Source: Isosphaeraceae bacterium
Lineage (GTDB): Bacteria > Planctomycetota > Planctomycetia > Isosphaerales > Isosphaeraceae
Direction: 5' to 3'
DNA: 64,000 nucleotides
Assembly: GCA_025356475.1 (NCBI GenBank)
Contig: JANXSX010000068.1
Span: 1 to 64,000 of the forward strand
Made by a program: the position numbers and the translations under genes. Each line of letters opens with the position of its first letter. The stretch's first letter is position 1. This document shows, in pieces, positions 17,129-27,000 of the stretch. The notes beneath the pieces are model-generated. The model saw only the letters and a program-made list of their open reading frames with translations, was not told the DNA's origin and made no database searches.

Positions 17129-17811
17129 AAAGTAGATCCTTGAGGAGTCGAGAATTGGGATGAGGGAGCCAAACTAGCGGACACACCGGCCTGACTATTG
17201 GTTCCGAAACCCTGGAGAAGATCATGGACGAGCTGTCTGGGAAGTTCGGGAGCGAGCTCCGCCCCTTGGTAAAGAAAGTCGAGGGTGTAGGCCACGATCA
17301 GCCCCTTGCACGACATGAAGCACGCATGGAGCCGATCGGGGTCGAGGATTCCGGCGTCGGCCAGCTTGCGGACCGCCCCGACGACCACCTCGTCAAACTG
17401 TGCCGCAAATTGGCCAAGCTCCGCTGAGAGTTCGGAGGCGAGTGGGCCGAACCACATCGCATAGAGGAAACGACCGCGATCGGGATCGTCTTGGAAGAAC
17501 CGGAAATGCTGCTCGAAGCTGGCTGCCAGCATCTCTATGGGGTCCGACTCGGCGTTGATCATCTCGCGTAACCGAGCGACCTGGGCGGTGAGCGGGTCGG
17601 TCAGCAGAGACTTGGCTAGGCCCTCTTTATTGCCGAAATGGTAGTAGAGGGTCGGCTTCTTGACGCCGGCTGCCTCGCAGATCGCCCGAACCGGTGTGGC
17701 GTCGTACCCCTGCGCTGCGAACAACCTTGCGGCCGCTCGCGCGATGTGCTGGGCCGAGACGTTCGTCTCGGTGCCAGCCCGATTCGGGAAAAATCGACAG
17801 TGCTTCGTCAT
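17125..17811 (-). CDS. TetR-family transcriptional repressor of the RND operon
   Basis: The N-terminal helix-turn-helix (HIARAAARLFAAQGYDATPV... CEAAGVKKPTLYYHFGNKEGL) is of standard TetR type; the C-terminal ligand domain is of about 150 residues. I start it at MTKHCRFF (17811) rather than at 17877, because the longer version would run through the candidate operators. It overlaps the adaptor gene and most likely represses the whole operon, including itself. The inducer is probably a pump substrate, by analogy with AcrR. Confidence 0.88.
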   Translation of the reverse strand: MTKHCRFFPNRAGTETNVSAQHIARAAARLFAAQGYDATPVRAICEAAGVKKPTLYYHFGNKEGLAKSLLTDPLTAQVARLREMINAESDPIEMLAASFEQHFRFFQDDPDRGRFLYAMWFGPLASELSAELGQFAAQFDEVVVGAVRKLADAGILDPDRLHACFMSCKGLIVAYTLDFLYQGAELAPELPRQLVHDLLQGFGTNSQAGVSASLAPSSQFSTPQGSTL

Positions 17812-17824
17812 GGGGTCCCCTGTA

Positions 17825-17862
17825 TACCGAACGGTAGGTATTTTAACGGAACCGTAAAAATA
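17825..17862. promoter_or_regulatory. Two candidate TetR operators
   Basis: TACCGAACGGTA (17825-17836) has inverted arms TACCG/CGGTA around AA. ACGGAACCGT (17846-17855) has arms ACGG/CCGT around AA and is embedded in a wider near-palindrome from 17839 to 17862 (arms TATTTTA and AAAAATA, one mismatch). The two centres are 20 bp apart, about two helical turns, just upstream of the TetR start. They are inferred autoregulatory sites. Confidence 0.55.
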
Positions 17863-17980
17863 GGCAAGATCTACCACGAAAACAGGTCGGACGAAATTCG
17901 CACACTTCTAGCGGTTGACTCGGATTCTGGGTAGGCTTCGATCCTTACGACTGGACCTTTTCCACAGGGATTCCTGGCTT

Positions 17981-18436
17981 ATGAACTTCGTGCGAGCCAT
18001 TACGCCGACCCTGGTGATCGCCGACCAACCAACGGAAGCGGATCTCGAGAACCTCAAAGCGGAAGGTTACGTCGGGGTCGTGAACCTCCGGCAGGACGGC
18101 GAGCCCGAACAGCCGATCCGAACAGCCCCCGAAGGCCAATTCCTCACGGAGCAAGGGATCGACTACCTCCACCTTCCCATCGGTGGAGCTCCGTTTAGCC
18201 AGGAGGGTGTTGCTGCGTTCGCGAGCTTCCTGGAAAAGCACGAGGGCGAAAAGGTCCTAGTCCATTGCCGTAAAGGGGGCCGGGCTGCCGCTGTGGTCTT
18301 GCTCCAGACGGGGCTTGCCAACGGCTGGACGGCCGAGAACGCAGTCGAACAAGGTCGGGCCATAGGTCTCGACGTCGACGGCGGTTTGCGATTGATGGTC
18401 GAACACTACCTGCGCAATCCCCCCCAACCCGTCTGA
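17981..18436 (+). CDS. DUF442-type dual-specificity phosphatase-like protein
   Basis: The 151-residue protein matches the small phosphatase fold of the beta-lactamase hydrolase-like (Blh/DUF442) family: ADQPTEADLENLKAEGYVGVVNLR at the N-terminus and the P-loop VLVHCRKGGRAAAV with the nucleophilic Cys near residue 95 and an Arg five residues later. I start it at ATG 17981; the longer frame from 17915 adds unrelated residues. It is divergent from the TetR gene. Relatives are linked to sulfide metabolism or biofilm control, but nothing nearby confirms that. Confidence 0.8.
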   Translation: MNFVRAITPTLVIADQPTEADLENLKAEGYVGVVNLRQDGEPEQPIRTAPEGQFLTEQGIDYLHLPIGGAPFSQEGVAAFASFLEKHEGEKVLVHCRKGGRAAAVVLLQTGLANGWTAENAVEQGRAIGLDVDGGLRLMVEHYLRNPPQPV

Positions 18437-18445
18437 GGACTTACG

Positions 18446-19867
18446 TCACTTGGACGCCATGGCCTCGTCGTAGATTGGGCCGTAGACCGCTTTGTCAAAT
18501 GGGGGGCACCCGGTAGCAAACTGGCCAAGGGCATTGTTCTTGGCCCTCATGAGTGCGGTGCAATCGCTGAACGTCCTGCAAGTCCGCTTGGGATCGAGCG
18601 ACTTGCCCTCAGCCACATATCCGCCGAAGTCCGGGTGCGAGAGTGCTCCTCGACCGACCCCGACGAGCGAGACCCGTCCATCGCGGATGTTGGCTGCCCC
18701 GGCATGGAACATCCAGGCTTGCAGCCAGCTATAACCGGAACCGACGATCGCTAGTCCCGGATGAGCACTCTGGACATCAGCCGTCAATCGGAAGTGGCGA
18801 TCGACACCAATCAGAGGATGCTCGGGAGTTTGATAGGCATCCGGCGGGGCATATTCGAACGGGCGAAGCAAGTGGGGGTTGCCGTAGGGATTGCCCAAGG
18901 TCAGGTTGAAGATCGAGACACCAAGTTCTGCAAGATCACCAACCAGGCGGATCGGCTCCGACAGGTCGGCAACTTCGGGCGCATCCTCCCGAGTCCCCCA
19001 GGTCGAGAGCATAGGCAGATTATAGGTACATGGAATTCCTGCCCCTTCGTCAGGACCACGATTGTAGGGCACACCATCAAAAATGTTCATCCGAGTCCCA
19101 ATGAGCAAGCCTGGAACCTGGTCGCGAATCTTGGCGACAACCTCGCGAATGAACCTCGTCCGATTCTCGTAAGAACCGCCATATTTGCCGGGCCGAGTCT
19201 TGCCGGCCAAGAGCTCGTTGAGCAAGTACTTGTGACACTGCTTGAGATCAATGAAGTCGAAGCCGGCCTGCTTCGCAACTGAAGCCGCGCTCACATAGGT
19301 GTCTTGAAGTCGGTCGAGTTGATCGTCGGAGATCAGCGGGGTCGAGTCGTCAGCCGTCCGTTTGCTCGTCTTGTCAACAATCGTACGAGGGTCGAGGACG
19401 GGGTCGTGCTGGGCGATGATTGGCGCTGGAACACTGTACCGGCCTGAGTGGGTCAGTTGGATCCCAATGAGCAGGTCGGAGTCATCGTTCCAGGCTTGGC
19501 GATGAGCCGCTCGACACTCGGTCTGGAGCTTAGTCAATCCCCCAACGTGCTGGGCATCAATGACAAGTTGTCGCGTGTTGGCTCGTCCTTCGGGGACGAC
19601 AGCCGCCGCCTCACCCCAGATCAGTTTCGCACCGCCCGCACCGAATCGTTGATAACGGCGATAGGTCAACTCGTCGGGAGTTCCGTCCGAGGTGCAGTCG
19701 CACCCTTCCATGGGCTGGATCACCATCCGGTTCCCAACCGTGCGACCACCGATCGTGATCGGTGCCAAGAGTCCGGACAGATCATCGGTAACCCTTACGT
19801 CGAGACCTAACTTCTCAGCTTCCTGGGAGAGGGATTCGGGGGTCTTGAACTTGAAATACTTAGACAC
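18446..19867 (-). CDS. NADH:flavin oxidoreductase, Old Yellow Enzyme family
   Basis: This is a 473-residue FMN-dependent oxidoreductase with a TIM-barrel of OYE type. Marks are LSGLLAPITIGGRTVGNRMVIQPMEG, QLTHSGRYS for the flavin/substrate site, FDFIDLKQCHKYLLNELL, and RVSLVGVGRGALSHPDF near the C-terminus, which holds the FMN phosphate. It lacks the long C-terminal FeS/dinucleotide domains of 2,4-dienoyl-CoA reductase. It converges with the phosphatase gene, with 9 bases between stops. The natural substrate is unknown. Confidence 0.88.
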   Translation of the reverse strand: MSKYFKFKTPESLSQEAEKLGLDVRVTDDLSGLLAPITIGGRTVGNRMVIQPMEGCDCTSDGTPDELTYRRYQRFGAGGAKLIWGEAAAVVPEGRANTRQLVIDAQHVGGLTKLQTECRAAHRQAWNDDSDLLIGIQLTHSGRYSVPAPIIAQHDPVLDPRTIVDKTSKRTADDSTPLISDDQLDRLQDTYVSAASVAKQAGFDFIDLKQCHKYLLNELLAGKTRPGKYGGSYENRTRFIREVVAKIRDQVPGLLIGTRMNIFDGVPYNRGPDEGAGIPCTYNLPMLSTWGTREDAPEVADLSEPIRLVGDLAELGVSIFNLTLGNPYGNPHLLRPFEYAPPDAYQTPEHPLIGVDRHFRLTADVQSAHPGLAIVGSGYSWLQAWMFHAGAANIRDGRVSLVGVGRGALSHPDFGGYVAEGKSLDPKRTCRTFSDCTALMRAKNNALGQFATGCPPFDKAVYGPIYDEAMASK

Positions 19868-20082
19868 GGAAACTTACCCCCGGCCATTAAGGCCCGATCG
19901 CACGAAAGACCTAAATCATCCTAAGCTTGGAATGATTCTACCGTCTACCTCGACTCAGGTCGCGGGACCTGTGTCGAAAACAAGAGCGTCGCAAAGTCTG
20001 GCTATCTCGAAAATCGAGGATCCATCCGACGACCCATCTCACCGCCAGCATCCGTCCTCTGCTAAAATTGGAGGGTAACCCT

Positions 20083-21030
20083 GTGAGTACCTTTTTCTTC
20101 GCTGGTGAGGTCGTGACCATGGCTGAGGATCCGATCGTCAGAGTTGCCGACGTAGAGACGGGCGAGTTCGTTCCCTTACTGGCGGTCCCGCATGTCACGC
20201 AACTTCGGGTCTCTGTCGGGGCTGCAACACATCCTGGTCTGGTCCGGAAACAGAACGAAGACCAATATTTGGTCGCAACCCTCGCCAAAGCGCTCGAGGT
20301 GAAGTCGACAAGTCTCCCCCAACCGCGATCAGTCAAGTTTTCAAAGCAGGAAGGCCACCTGTTCGTCGTCGCCGACGGCATGGGGGGTGCGGCGGCTGGT
20401 GAGAAAGCCAGTGAACTGGCGGTCATGTCGGTGGAGAAATTCGTACTCGATGCGCTCGACTTCTTCCTGTGCCGGCCAGGCTCGGAGAAGTCTACGGTCG
20501 TTCAAGAACTCGCACAGGCACTTGAACGGGCGGACCGAGCGGTCATTGCGGGGGCTGAAACGGACCTGAGGCTTCGAGGAATGGGGACGACGCTTACCCT
20601 CGCCTACGCAGTCAGCACCGACTTGTTCATCGCTCACGTGGGCGACTCACGTGGCTATCTCTATCGTGATGGCAAACTTGGGCAAATCACCCGCGATCAT
20701 ACTCTGGTCCAAGCGATGATTGACGAGGGGTTATTGAGCCCCCAAGATGCACGCCAGCACGTCCGACGACATGTCGTGACCAACGTTTTGGGGGGTCCGG
20801 AACAGGGAATCCAGGCAGAGATCAAAAAGATTTCGATCCTTGATGGGGATGTCCTATTACTCTGTTCGGATGGGCTAAGCGAACCTGCGGGCGATCAGGC
20901 GATCGCCGATGTGCTGGCCGGAGAGGGCGACCCCGAAATGGCGGCCAGGAATCTTATCGAGATTGCCCTCGCTGCCGGTGGCCCTGATAACATCACCGTG
21001 ATTGTTGTCAGGTTTCGATTCGAGGATTGA
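20083..21030 (+). CDS. PP2C-family serine/threonine protein phosphatase
   Basis: PPM-type metal-dependent phosphatase of about 315 residues. The ordered motifs are RKQNEDQYLVA, VADGMGGAAAGEKAS, TLTLAYAVSTDLFIAHVGDSRGYLY, TRDHTL, LLLCSDGLS and GGPDNITVIVV, which carry the metal-binding Asp residues. I start it at GTG 20083 because GGAGGG lies about 8 bases upstream; ATG 20119 (MAEDPIVRV) is an alternative. Such enzymes usually oppose Hanks-type kinases, which are numerous in planctomycetes, but no kinase gene is adjacent. Confidence 0.93.
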   Translation: MSTFFFAGEVVTMAEDPIVRVADVETGEFVPLLAVPHVTQLRVSVGAATHPGLVRKQNEDQYLVATLAKALEVKSTSLPQPRSVKFSKQEGHLFVVADGMGGAAAGEKASELAVMSVEKFVLDALDFFLCRPGSEKSTVVQELAQALERADRAVIAGAETDLRLRGMGTTLTLAYAVSTDLFIAHVGDSRGYLYRDGKLGQITRDHTLVQAMIDEGLLSPQDARQHVRRHVVTNVLGGPEQGIQAEIKKISILDGDVLLLCSDGLSEPAGDQAIADVLAGEGDPEMAARNLIEIALAAGGPDNITVIVVRFRFED

Positions 21031-21089
21031 TCCAAGAACGATATTCCGCCCTCGTCCGACATTTCTCCCATCACCCCAGGGCTGATTCG

Positions 21090-23876
21090 ATGATCGTACG
21101 CTTCGCTATCGCGTTTCTCTCCCTGGGCCTGTTGCTCCAGGCTGCCGAGCCCAAAAAAGCTCCCGACCTGCCCATCGAATCCTACCGACTCCCCAACGGG
21201 CTCAAGGTCGTTCTGCACCATGATCCCAGTGTCCCGCGCGTTGCGATCGCCGTGGCCTACCATGTCGGGTCGAAGAACGAGCGGGCTGGAAAAACAGGAT
21301 TTGCTCACTTCTTTGAGCACATGATGTTCCGAGGCACAAAGAATGTGCCGAATTTCGACATTCCGTTCCAAGAGGCAGGCACCCAAACAAACGCCTTCAC
21401 CTCGGAGGACATGACGGTCTATATCGAGACCCTCCCTTCACAGTACCTTGAGCGTGCCCTCTATCTGGAAGCGGAACGACTGGCTTTCTTGCCGACTGCG
21501 CTCGACCAGGAGAAATTCGATACCGAGCGGGAAGTCGTCAAGAATGAGCGAAGACAGAGCTACGAGGATGTTCCCTACGGCATGGCTGAAGAAGCAATCC
21601 TGGCCAGCTTGTTCCCCAAAGGCCATCCCTACTCTTGGACCGTGATCGGCAGTATGGCGGATCTCTCAGCCGCAACACTTGATGATCTCAAGAAGTTCTT
21701 TTATGAATACTACCACCCAGGTAACGCGACCTTAAGCATCGCCGGCGACTTCGATCCGGCAGTCACAAAGGGACTGATCCAGAAATACTTCGGACCGATC
21801 GCGGCTGGCCCTGTCCCTCGACGGGTCGTCGCGGTCCCCTCTACACCCGTCTCCAAGCGAATGCGTCAGGTTGACCAGGTGACCCTTCCAAGAATCGTCT
21901 GGGCCTGGCCGACGGTCGAAGATGACCATCCAGATAGCCCTGCCCTTGGACTTCTCAGGTCGATTCTGACGAGTGGTGATGCCTCACGGCTCCATAAGGT
22001 CCTGGTTCAAGAGCTCAAAGTCGCCAACGATGTCAGCGCCAATAGCGACACCAAGGAGATCGCCGGACTCTTCACCATCCAGGCAACGGCCGCCGAAGGC
22101 AAGTCGTTGACGGAAGTGGAAACAGCGCTCCAGCTTGAACTCGACAAGCTTCAGAATCAGGCACCAAGTCAGGCGGAACTCGATAGGTCGCTCGCGAAGT
22201 TCGAGACTCAGAGCTATGCCAAGTTCACTTCGCCCCTGGGCCGGGCCACGATCCTGGCAGTTGGATTCGCACAGAATGATGATCCTGCCCATTACCGCAA
22301 GGACATTCTCCGTCACTTTGATGTGACCGCCGCCGACATCCAGCGTGTGGCTAAGAAGTACCTGGTTGCCGACCGCTTCGCACTGGCAATCGAGCCCCCC
22401 AAGCCTGGCGAGGCCGAGTCGCCCGCGATCTCGGTCGGTCCCAACCCTTCGATCACTCCCGAACCCACTCTCGCGGCACGAGTTCCAGTTCCTGGTCCCG
22501 ACTGGACCAAGCTCCCCGCCCCGGCAGTTGAGAAGCCGTTCGCACCGCCTGTTCCCATCAAGAAGACGCTCACGAATGGGATGACCGTCTGGTTTGTCCC
22601 CTGGAGGACGTTGCCCCTCGTGGCGGCGAGCATCACGCTACCGGTCGGCACGATTGACGATCCAGCCGGCAAAGGAGGGCTGGCAGATCTCACTTCGACC
22701 CTGTTCACGCAGGGGACGGCGACAAAGACCGCGTCGGAACTGACCGAGACCTTGGATGCCCTTGGGATCAGTCTGGGAGCCGGTGCCTCCAGTGAGCACA
22801 CCACGGTCGGAGTCTCGGCTCTGGCCCGCAACCTCGACCCAGCGCTCAAACTTCTGGGTGAAGTCTTGGCCACACCCCGCTTCGACCCGGAAGACATGAG
22901 CCGGGAGCGTCAACTCCAGATGACCGGGATCATTCAAGGGCCCGATAGCCCCGGCTGGCTGGCGGCTCATGCTTTCCGAAGCCTGCTCCATGGGCCAGAC
23001 CATCCGCTCGGTCGGCCAGGCGAGGGGACCGTTGAGTCGGTCAAGGGTCTGACCCGGGAAGATGTCCGCGAATTCTATCGTTCGCGATTCTCACCCAAAG
23101 GGGCCCGGATGGTGGTCGTTGGCGATGTCGATGCCGATCGGCTGTTCGCCGCGATCGAGACGGCCCTCGCCGGCTGGAAGCCAATCGACGTGGCGAGGGC
23201 CAAGCTGCCCCCGATCACCGTCAAGCCTGCGCCCAACGTGATCCACCTGGTCGATAAGCCCGGGGCAGTCCAGAGTGTCGTCGAGGTCGGTCGACTCTGG
23301 AAGAGTCGCAAAGACCCCAGCTACTTCTCGACCTTTCTGGGAAACCGAGTCCTCGGGGCTGACTTCCTGAGTCGTCTCAATCAAAACCTCCGCGAACGCA
23401 ACGGTTACACCTATGGGGCAGGTTCCGTAGTGGGGTATCGCCAAGCCGATAGTATCTGGGCTGTCAGTACTTCGGTTCGTGCGGATGTCACAGGAGCAGC
23501 CCTCAAGGAAATCCTCCTGGAAATGGACGGGATTGGCCCCAAGGGCAAGAGCCCGCTCACACCTCAGGAGATCGATACAGCCCGGACGGCGGAAATTCGT
23601 TCGTTTCCTGAGGACTTTGAAGACTTGGGACGGATTGCGGGATCGATTAACGTCCTCGGCGAGTATGGGCTTAGTGACGATTACCTGACGACGGTCCTCC
23701 CCCGGCTTGCGGCAACGACAGACTCCCAAGTCGTTAAAGCTATGGCCGAAATCGTTGATCCTGCCTACAGAACGATCGTCGTCGTCGGAGATCGTGCGAC
23801 GGTCGAGCCGCAACTCAAGAAGCTGGGCCTGCCGGTCAAGATCTTCCAGGTTGAGGGGACATCGCCCGCCAAATGA
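21090..23876 (+). CDS. Secreted M16-family zinc metallopeptidase
   Basis: This protein of about 928 residues starts with a signal peptide (IVRFAIAFLSLGLLLQAAEP) and holds two M16 (pitrilysin-like) halves. The first half carries the inverted zinc motif HFFEH near residue 75 and the downstream Glu in EREVVKNERR. The second half lacks the HxxEH motif but keeps the R/Y substrate motif (NLRERNGYTYGAGS). A Pro-rich linker (about residues 450-490) joins the halves. The ATG at 21090 is chosen since it opens the signal peptide. It follows the PP2C gene closely on the same strand. A second M16 enzyme lies at 48.8 kb. Confidence 0.92.
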   Translation: MIVRFAIAFLSLGLLLQAAEPKKAPDLPIESYRLPNGLKVVLHHDPSVPRVAIAVAYHVGSKNERAGKTGFAHFFEHMMFRGTKNVPNFDIPFQEAGTQTNAFTSEDMTVYIETLPSQYLERALYLEAERLAFLPTALDQEKFDTEREVVKNERRQSYEDVPYGMAEEAILASLFPKGHPYSWTVIGSMADLSAATLDDLKKFFYEYYHPGNATLSIAGDFDPAVTKGLIQKYFGPIAAGPVPRRVVAVPSTPVSKRMRQVDQVTLPRIVWAWPTVEDDHPDSPALGLLRSILTSGDASRLHKVLVQELKVANDVSANSDTKEIAGLFTIQATAAEGKSLTEVETALQLELDKLQNQAPSQAELDRSLAKFETQSYAKFTSPLGRATILAVGFAQNDDPAHYRKDILRHFDVTAADIQRVAKKYLVADRFALAIEPPKPGEAESPAISVGPNPSITPEPTLAARVPVPGPDWTKLPAPAVEKPFAPPVPIKKTLTNGMTVWFVPWRTLPLVAASITLPVGTIDDPAGKGGLADLTSTLFTQGTATKTASELTETLDALGISLGAGASSEHTTVGVSALARNLDPALKLLGEVLATPRFDPEDMSRERQLQMTGIIQGPDSPGWLAAHAFRSLLHGPDHPLGRPGEGTVESVKGLTREDVREFYRSRFSPKGARMVVVGDVDADRLFAAIETALAGWKPIDVARAKLPPITVKPAPNVIHLVDKPGAVQSVVEVGRLWKSRKDPSYFSTFLGNRVLGADFLSRLNQNLRERNGYTYGAGSVVGYRQADSIWAVSTSVRADVTGAALKEILLEMDGIGPKGKSPLTPQEIDTARTAEIRSFPEDFEDLGRIAGSINVLGEYGLSDDYLTTVLPRLAATTDSQVVKAMAEIVDPAYRTIVVVGDRATVEPQLKKLGLPVKIFQVEGTSPAK

Positions 23877-24028
23877 GTGAGCTGGTGGGTGTGGTCCTAT
23901 TCAGTGGGAGAAAATGACTGGAGGCCGAAAAGGTCCGGTTGAAGGTCGTGATGCATGATTCCCCAAGTTGGGTTAGGATGCCGCTGAATCTGGCATTCGA
24001 CCCCAACTCTGGGTGAGGAGTCGCTGCG

Positions 24029-27000
24029 ATGGCCTGGGGCACACGACGCGTCTGGCGACGAATCGTGCTCACACTTGTAACGGGTATCTGCGTGATTGGG
24101 GCCACGATCTGGCTATGGGTCATCCCGAGCCTGATCCGAAGTCAAATCGAGGCGGCGACTGGCGGCAAGGCATCGATTCAAGGCTGGTGGATCAGCCAGA
24201 CAAGCTCGGGCCTGACCGGTCTCGTGATCCACGAAGGACCGAAGTCCAGCTCTCCTGTCCGGTTCAAGGCGGACAGAGTCACGACCGACGTATCGCTTCA
24301 GAGTCTCATCGGTCGAAGATCCACACCTCAACTAGTGCAGATTTCCGAACCCGAGTTGACTCTGCGTTTCGATATCGATGGGAAGCCGATCGCCCTTCCC
24401 CAGTCGAAAACGTCGACGACCGGATCTGTACCGAAAGTTGTCATTACCGGCGGCAAGTTGACGATTCAGCAGGAAGGCAAGCTCGAGTTGGCCTTCGACC
24501 GATTCGACGGCTCGATTACGCCGACCAACACGGAGCTAAAGATCTCGGCCACGGCGGCCGGGCCTCGCTTCGGTACTTGGGACGGCCTCGGAACACTCTC
24601 GACCGACTTCACCAAGGGGCAGGTCACGCTCACTCAGCGTCATCCCGTACAGATTGATGCCGATATTCTCAAACAACTTCCCTTTGTTCCAACTCAAGTC
24701 GCCGAACAGGTTCAGGTTAGCGGATTAATCAAAGGCCAACTTCGGTTCGACTTGCCCGGCAAATCAGGTGAGCCTGCCGAGGTCGGGGTCGGGGTCGTGA
24801 TGGAAATTGGTCCCGGGGCAGATGTAAAACTACCCACACTCGACCTCCATGCGGCTCATGCCCAGGGGCATGTGAAGATCGAACGAGGGGTTGTCGATCT
24901 GACGAGTTTCCAAGGAGAATCGCTCGGTGGCCAACTCGCGGGGACAGGCCGGATTAGTTTTGCCACGTTGCCGCCCAGATTCGGTGTTCACGTCACGTTT
25001 CAAGGCATCGACGTCTCGTCAACACCCCCAACCTGGAAGCTTCAGGAGTTGGGAGCAACCGGTCGATTGAGCGGGGAGGCTAAAGTCCAGCTCATCCAAA
25101 GACTCGATGGTCTGGATTTCACCGGTTCCAGTGGCTCCGGTGAAATCTCGGGAGGGACTCTCCAGGGAATTCCTGTCAAGTCATTCAAGATCCAGATGCA
25201 AGGCGATGGCGACACATTCAAATATAATTCTAAAAACGATTCAACGACGACAGCTCGCCCCGGAACACTCTCGAAGGCCTCAGAGGCCCATTCTTCCGTG
25301 GTTCTGACAAGCTTTCAAGAGCCGGTCGCTCTTGGGCTCCGTCCCCTCACGACCCAGCTCGAACTGGAGGATGTGGATCTGGCCGAGATCATTCACCGAG
25401 CGGAAAAGCTGACCGGCTTGGTGATTCCCGTGCCAATCACAGGGCGGTTGTCGCTTCGGGCTGACGCGACAATTCCGGTCGGAACACTCCGGAAGCTGGA
25501 CGCCTACGCCTTTCATGGCGAGGCAAAGCTAGTCTCGGCAAAAATCGCTGGGGTTCATCTCGGTCGTCTGGAAACCAAGCTTGACCTTGATCGCGGAGTG
25601 CTTGCTCTCAGCGATTTTCGTGGGATCTTGATCGAGCGATCCAATGTCCAAGGCGAGGGTGCCGCCGACTCACTCCCGATGGTCCCTGCAAAAGGCAAGC
25701 TTCCGGCTGGCGGCTTTCGCGGTACGCTCCGGGCGGAGCTTGCTTCCGAAGGGGTCTTGGAGGCTCGATTCGAAGGCGAACAGCTTCCGGTCCACGAGCT
25801 AACGACTCCATTTCTGGTCGGCCTCTCCCCCTTCCGTGGCACAACTTCGATCCAACTCGCGGTCCGCTCGGAGATGGCCAAACTCAGTGATCCCGAGGCC
25901 TGGCACCTTGAGGGGAAGATCGCTTCCACGAGCGTCGACTTTGGGGAGCAATCCACCAGCGCATTGGAAGCCGGATTCGCCTTCCAATCCAGGAAACTCA
26001 CAGTCCGCAACTTGAAAGGCAACCTCAAGCAGCGGCCGCTCGGCGGCCATATCGACATTGACGCACGCTTCCCCGTGGAGCCAGCTCAACCGATCACGGT
26101 TGTCGCTCACCTCGTCGGGACCAACACGGCCTCGCTCGCCCATCTCGTGCCCGAGGGGCGCTTGGACCTGAGCGGAATTGCCGATGGGGTTGCCACACTC
26201 ACAACCTCGCGAGACGGGTCCGACTGGCATGGCAATCTCGTTTTGAAGGCTCCAAATCTTTCGATCCACGGGAGAGAGGCCCAAAGCGTTCAAGTCCAGA
26301 TTGAGCGCCTGGGACATGATCTCCATTACGAGTTGACCGGCGAGACGCTGGGCGGGAAAGTGAAAGTGGCTGGTGGTTTTCCGATCGATGCTTTTAAGGG
26401 AGGGGTCCGCCACCAGTCGCTCGATGCCGAGATCCGCGCGGTCGGGTTCCCCGTGGCCCGGCTCTTGCCAATCGTCCTTTCGCAGGCGTTGGCCTCAAAG
26501 ATCACGGGCGAGGCGGCGATCGCAGCCAATGTTCGGCTCGATCCCCAGGGAAAGATCCTCCTGACCGGCATTGGCGAAGTTCGCCAGCTCCAGTATGGGC
26601 CTCACTACCCGTTGGGAACCCTCAAAGGTGAGTTCCGCCTCTCACCCAATGGTTGGTCGGTGAACCCTTTCGAGGGCGAACTCTTCGGTGGTCCAATCGA
26701 AGGCAAGGCCTGGAGCGAGTCGCTTCCATTGGGGGTTGAGAAACTCGACTTTGACCTCAAAGTCGAGCGAGCCTCACTCACAAAGCTCCTGGCATTCCTA
26801 CCCGAGGTCGCGGAAAATATCTCGGGGACCGGCTCCGTCCGCATCAATGGACGTATGGGCCCGGCCTTTCGAGCCAATGTCGAAGTTTTCGTCCCACACG
26901 CTAAGGTTGCCGGGATCGGCCTGACGGAGTTGCGGATACCCGCTGAGGTGACATTATCCCCATCCCGGTCGAATGGCCAGTTGCACATTCGTCATTGGAC

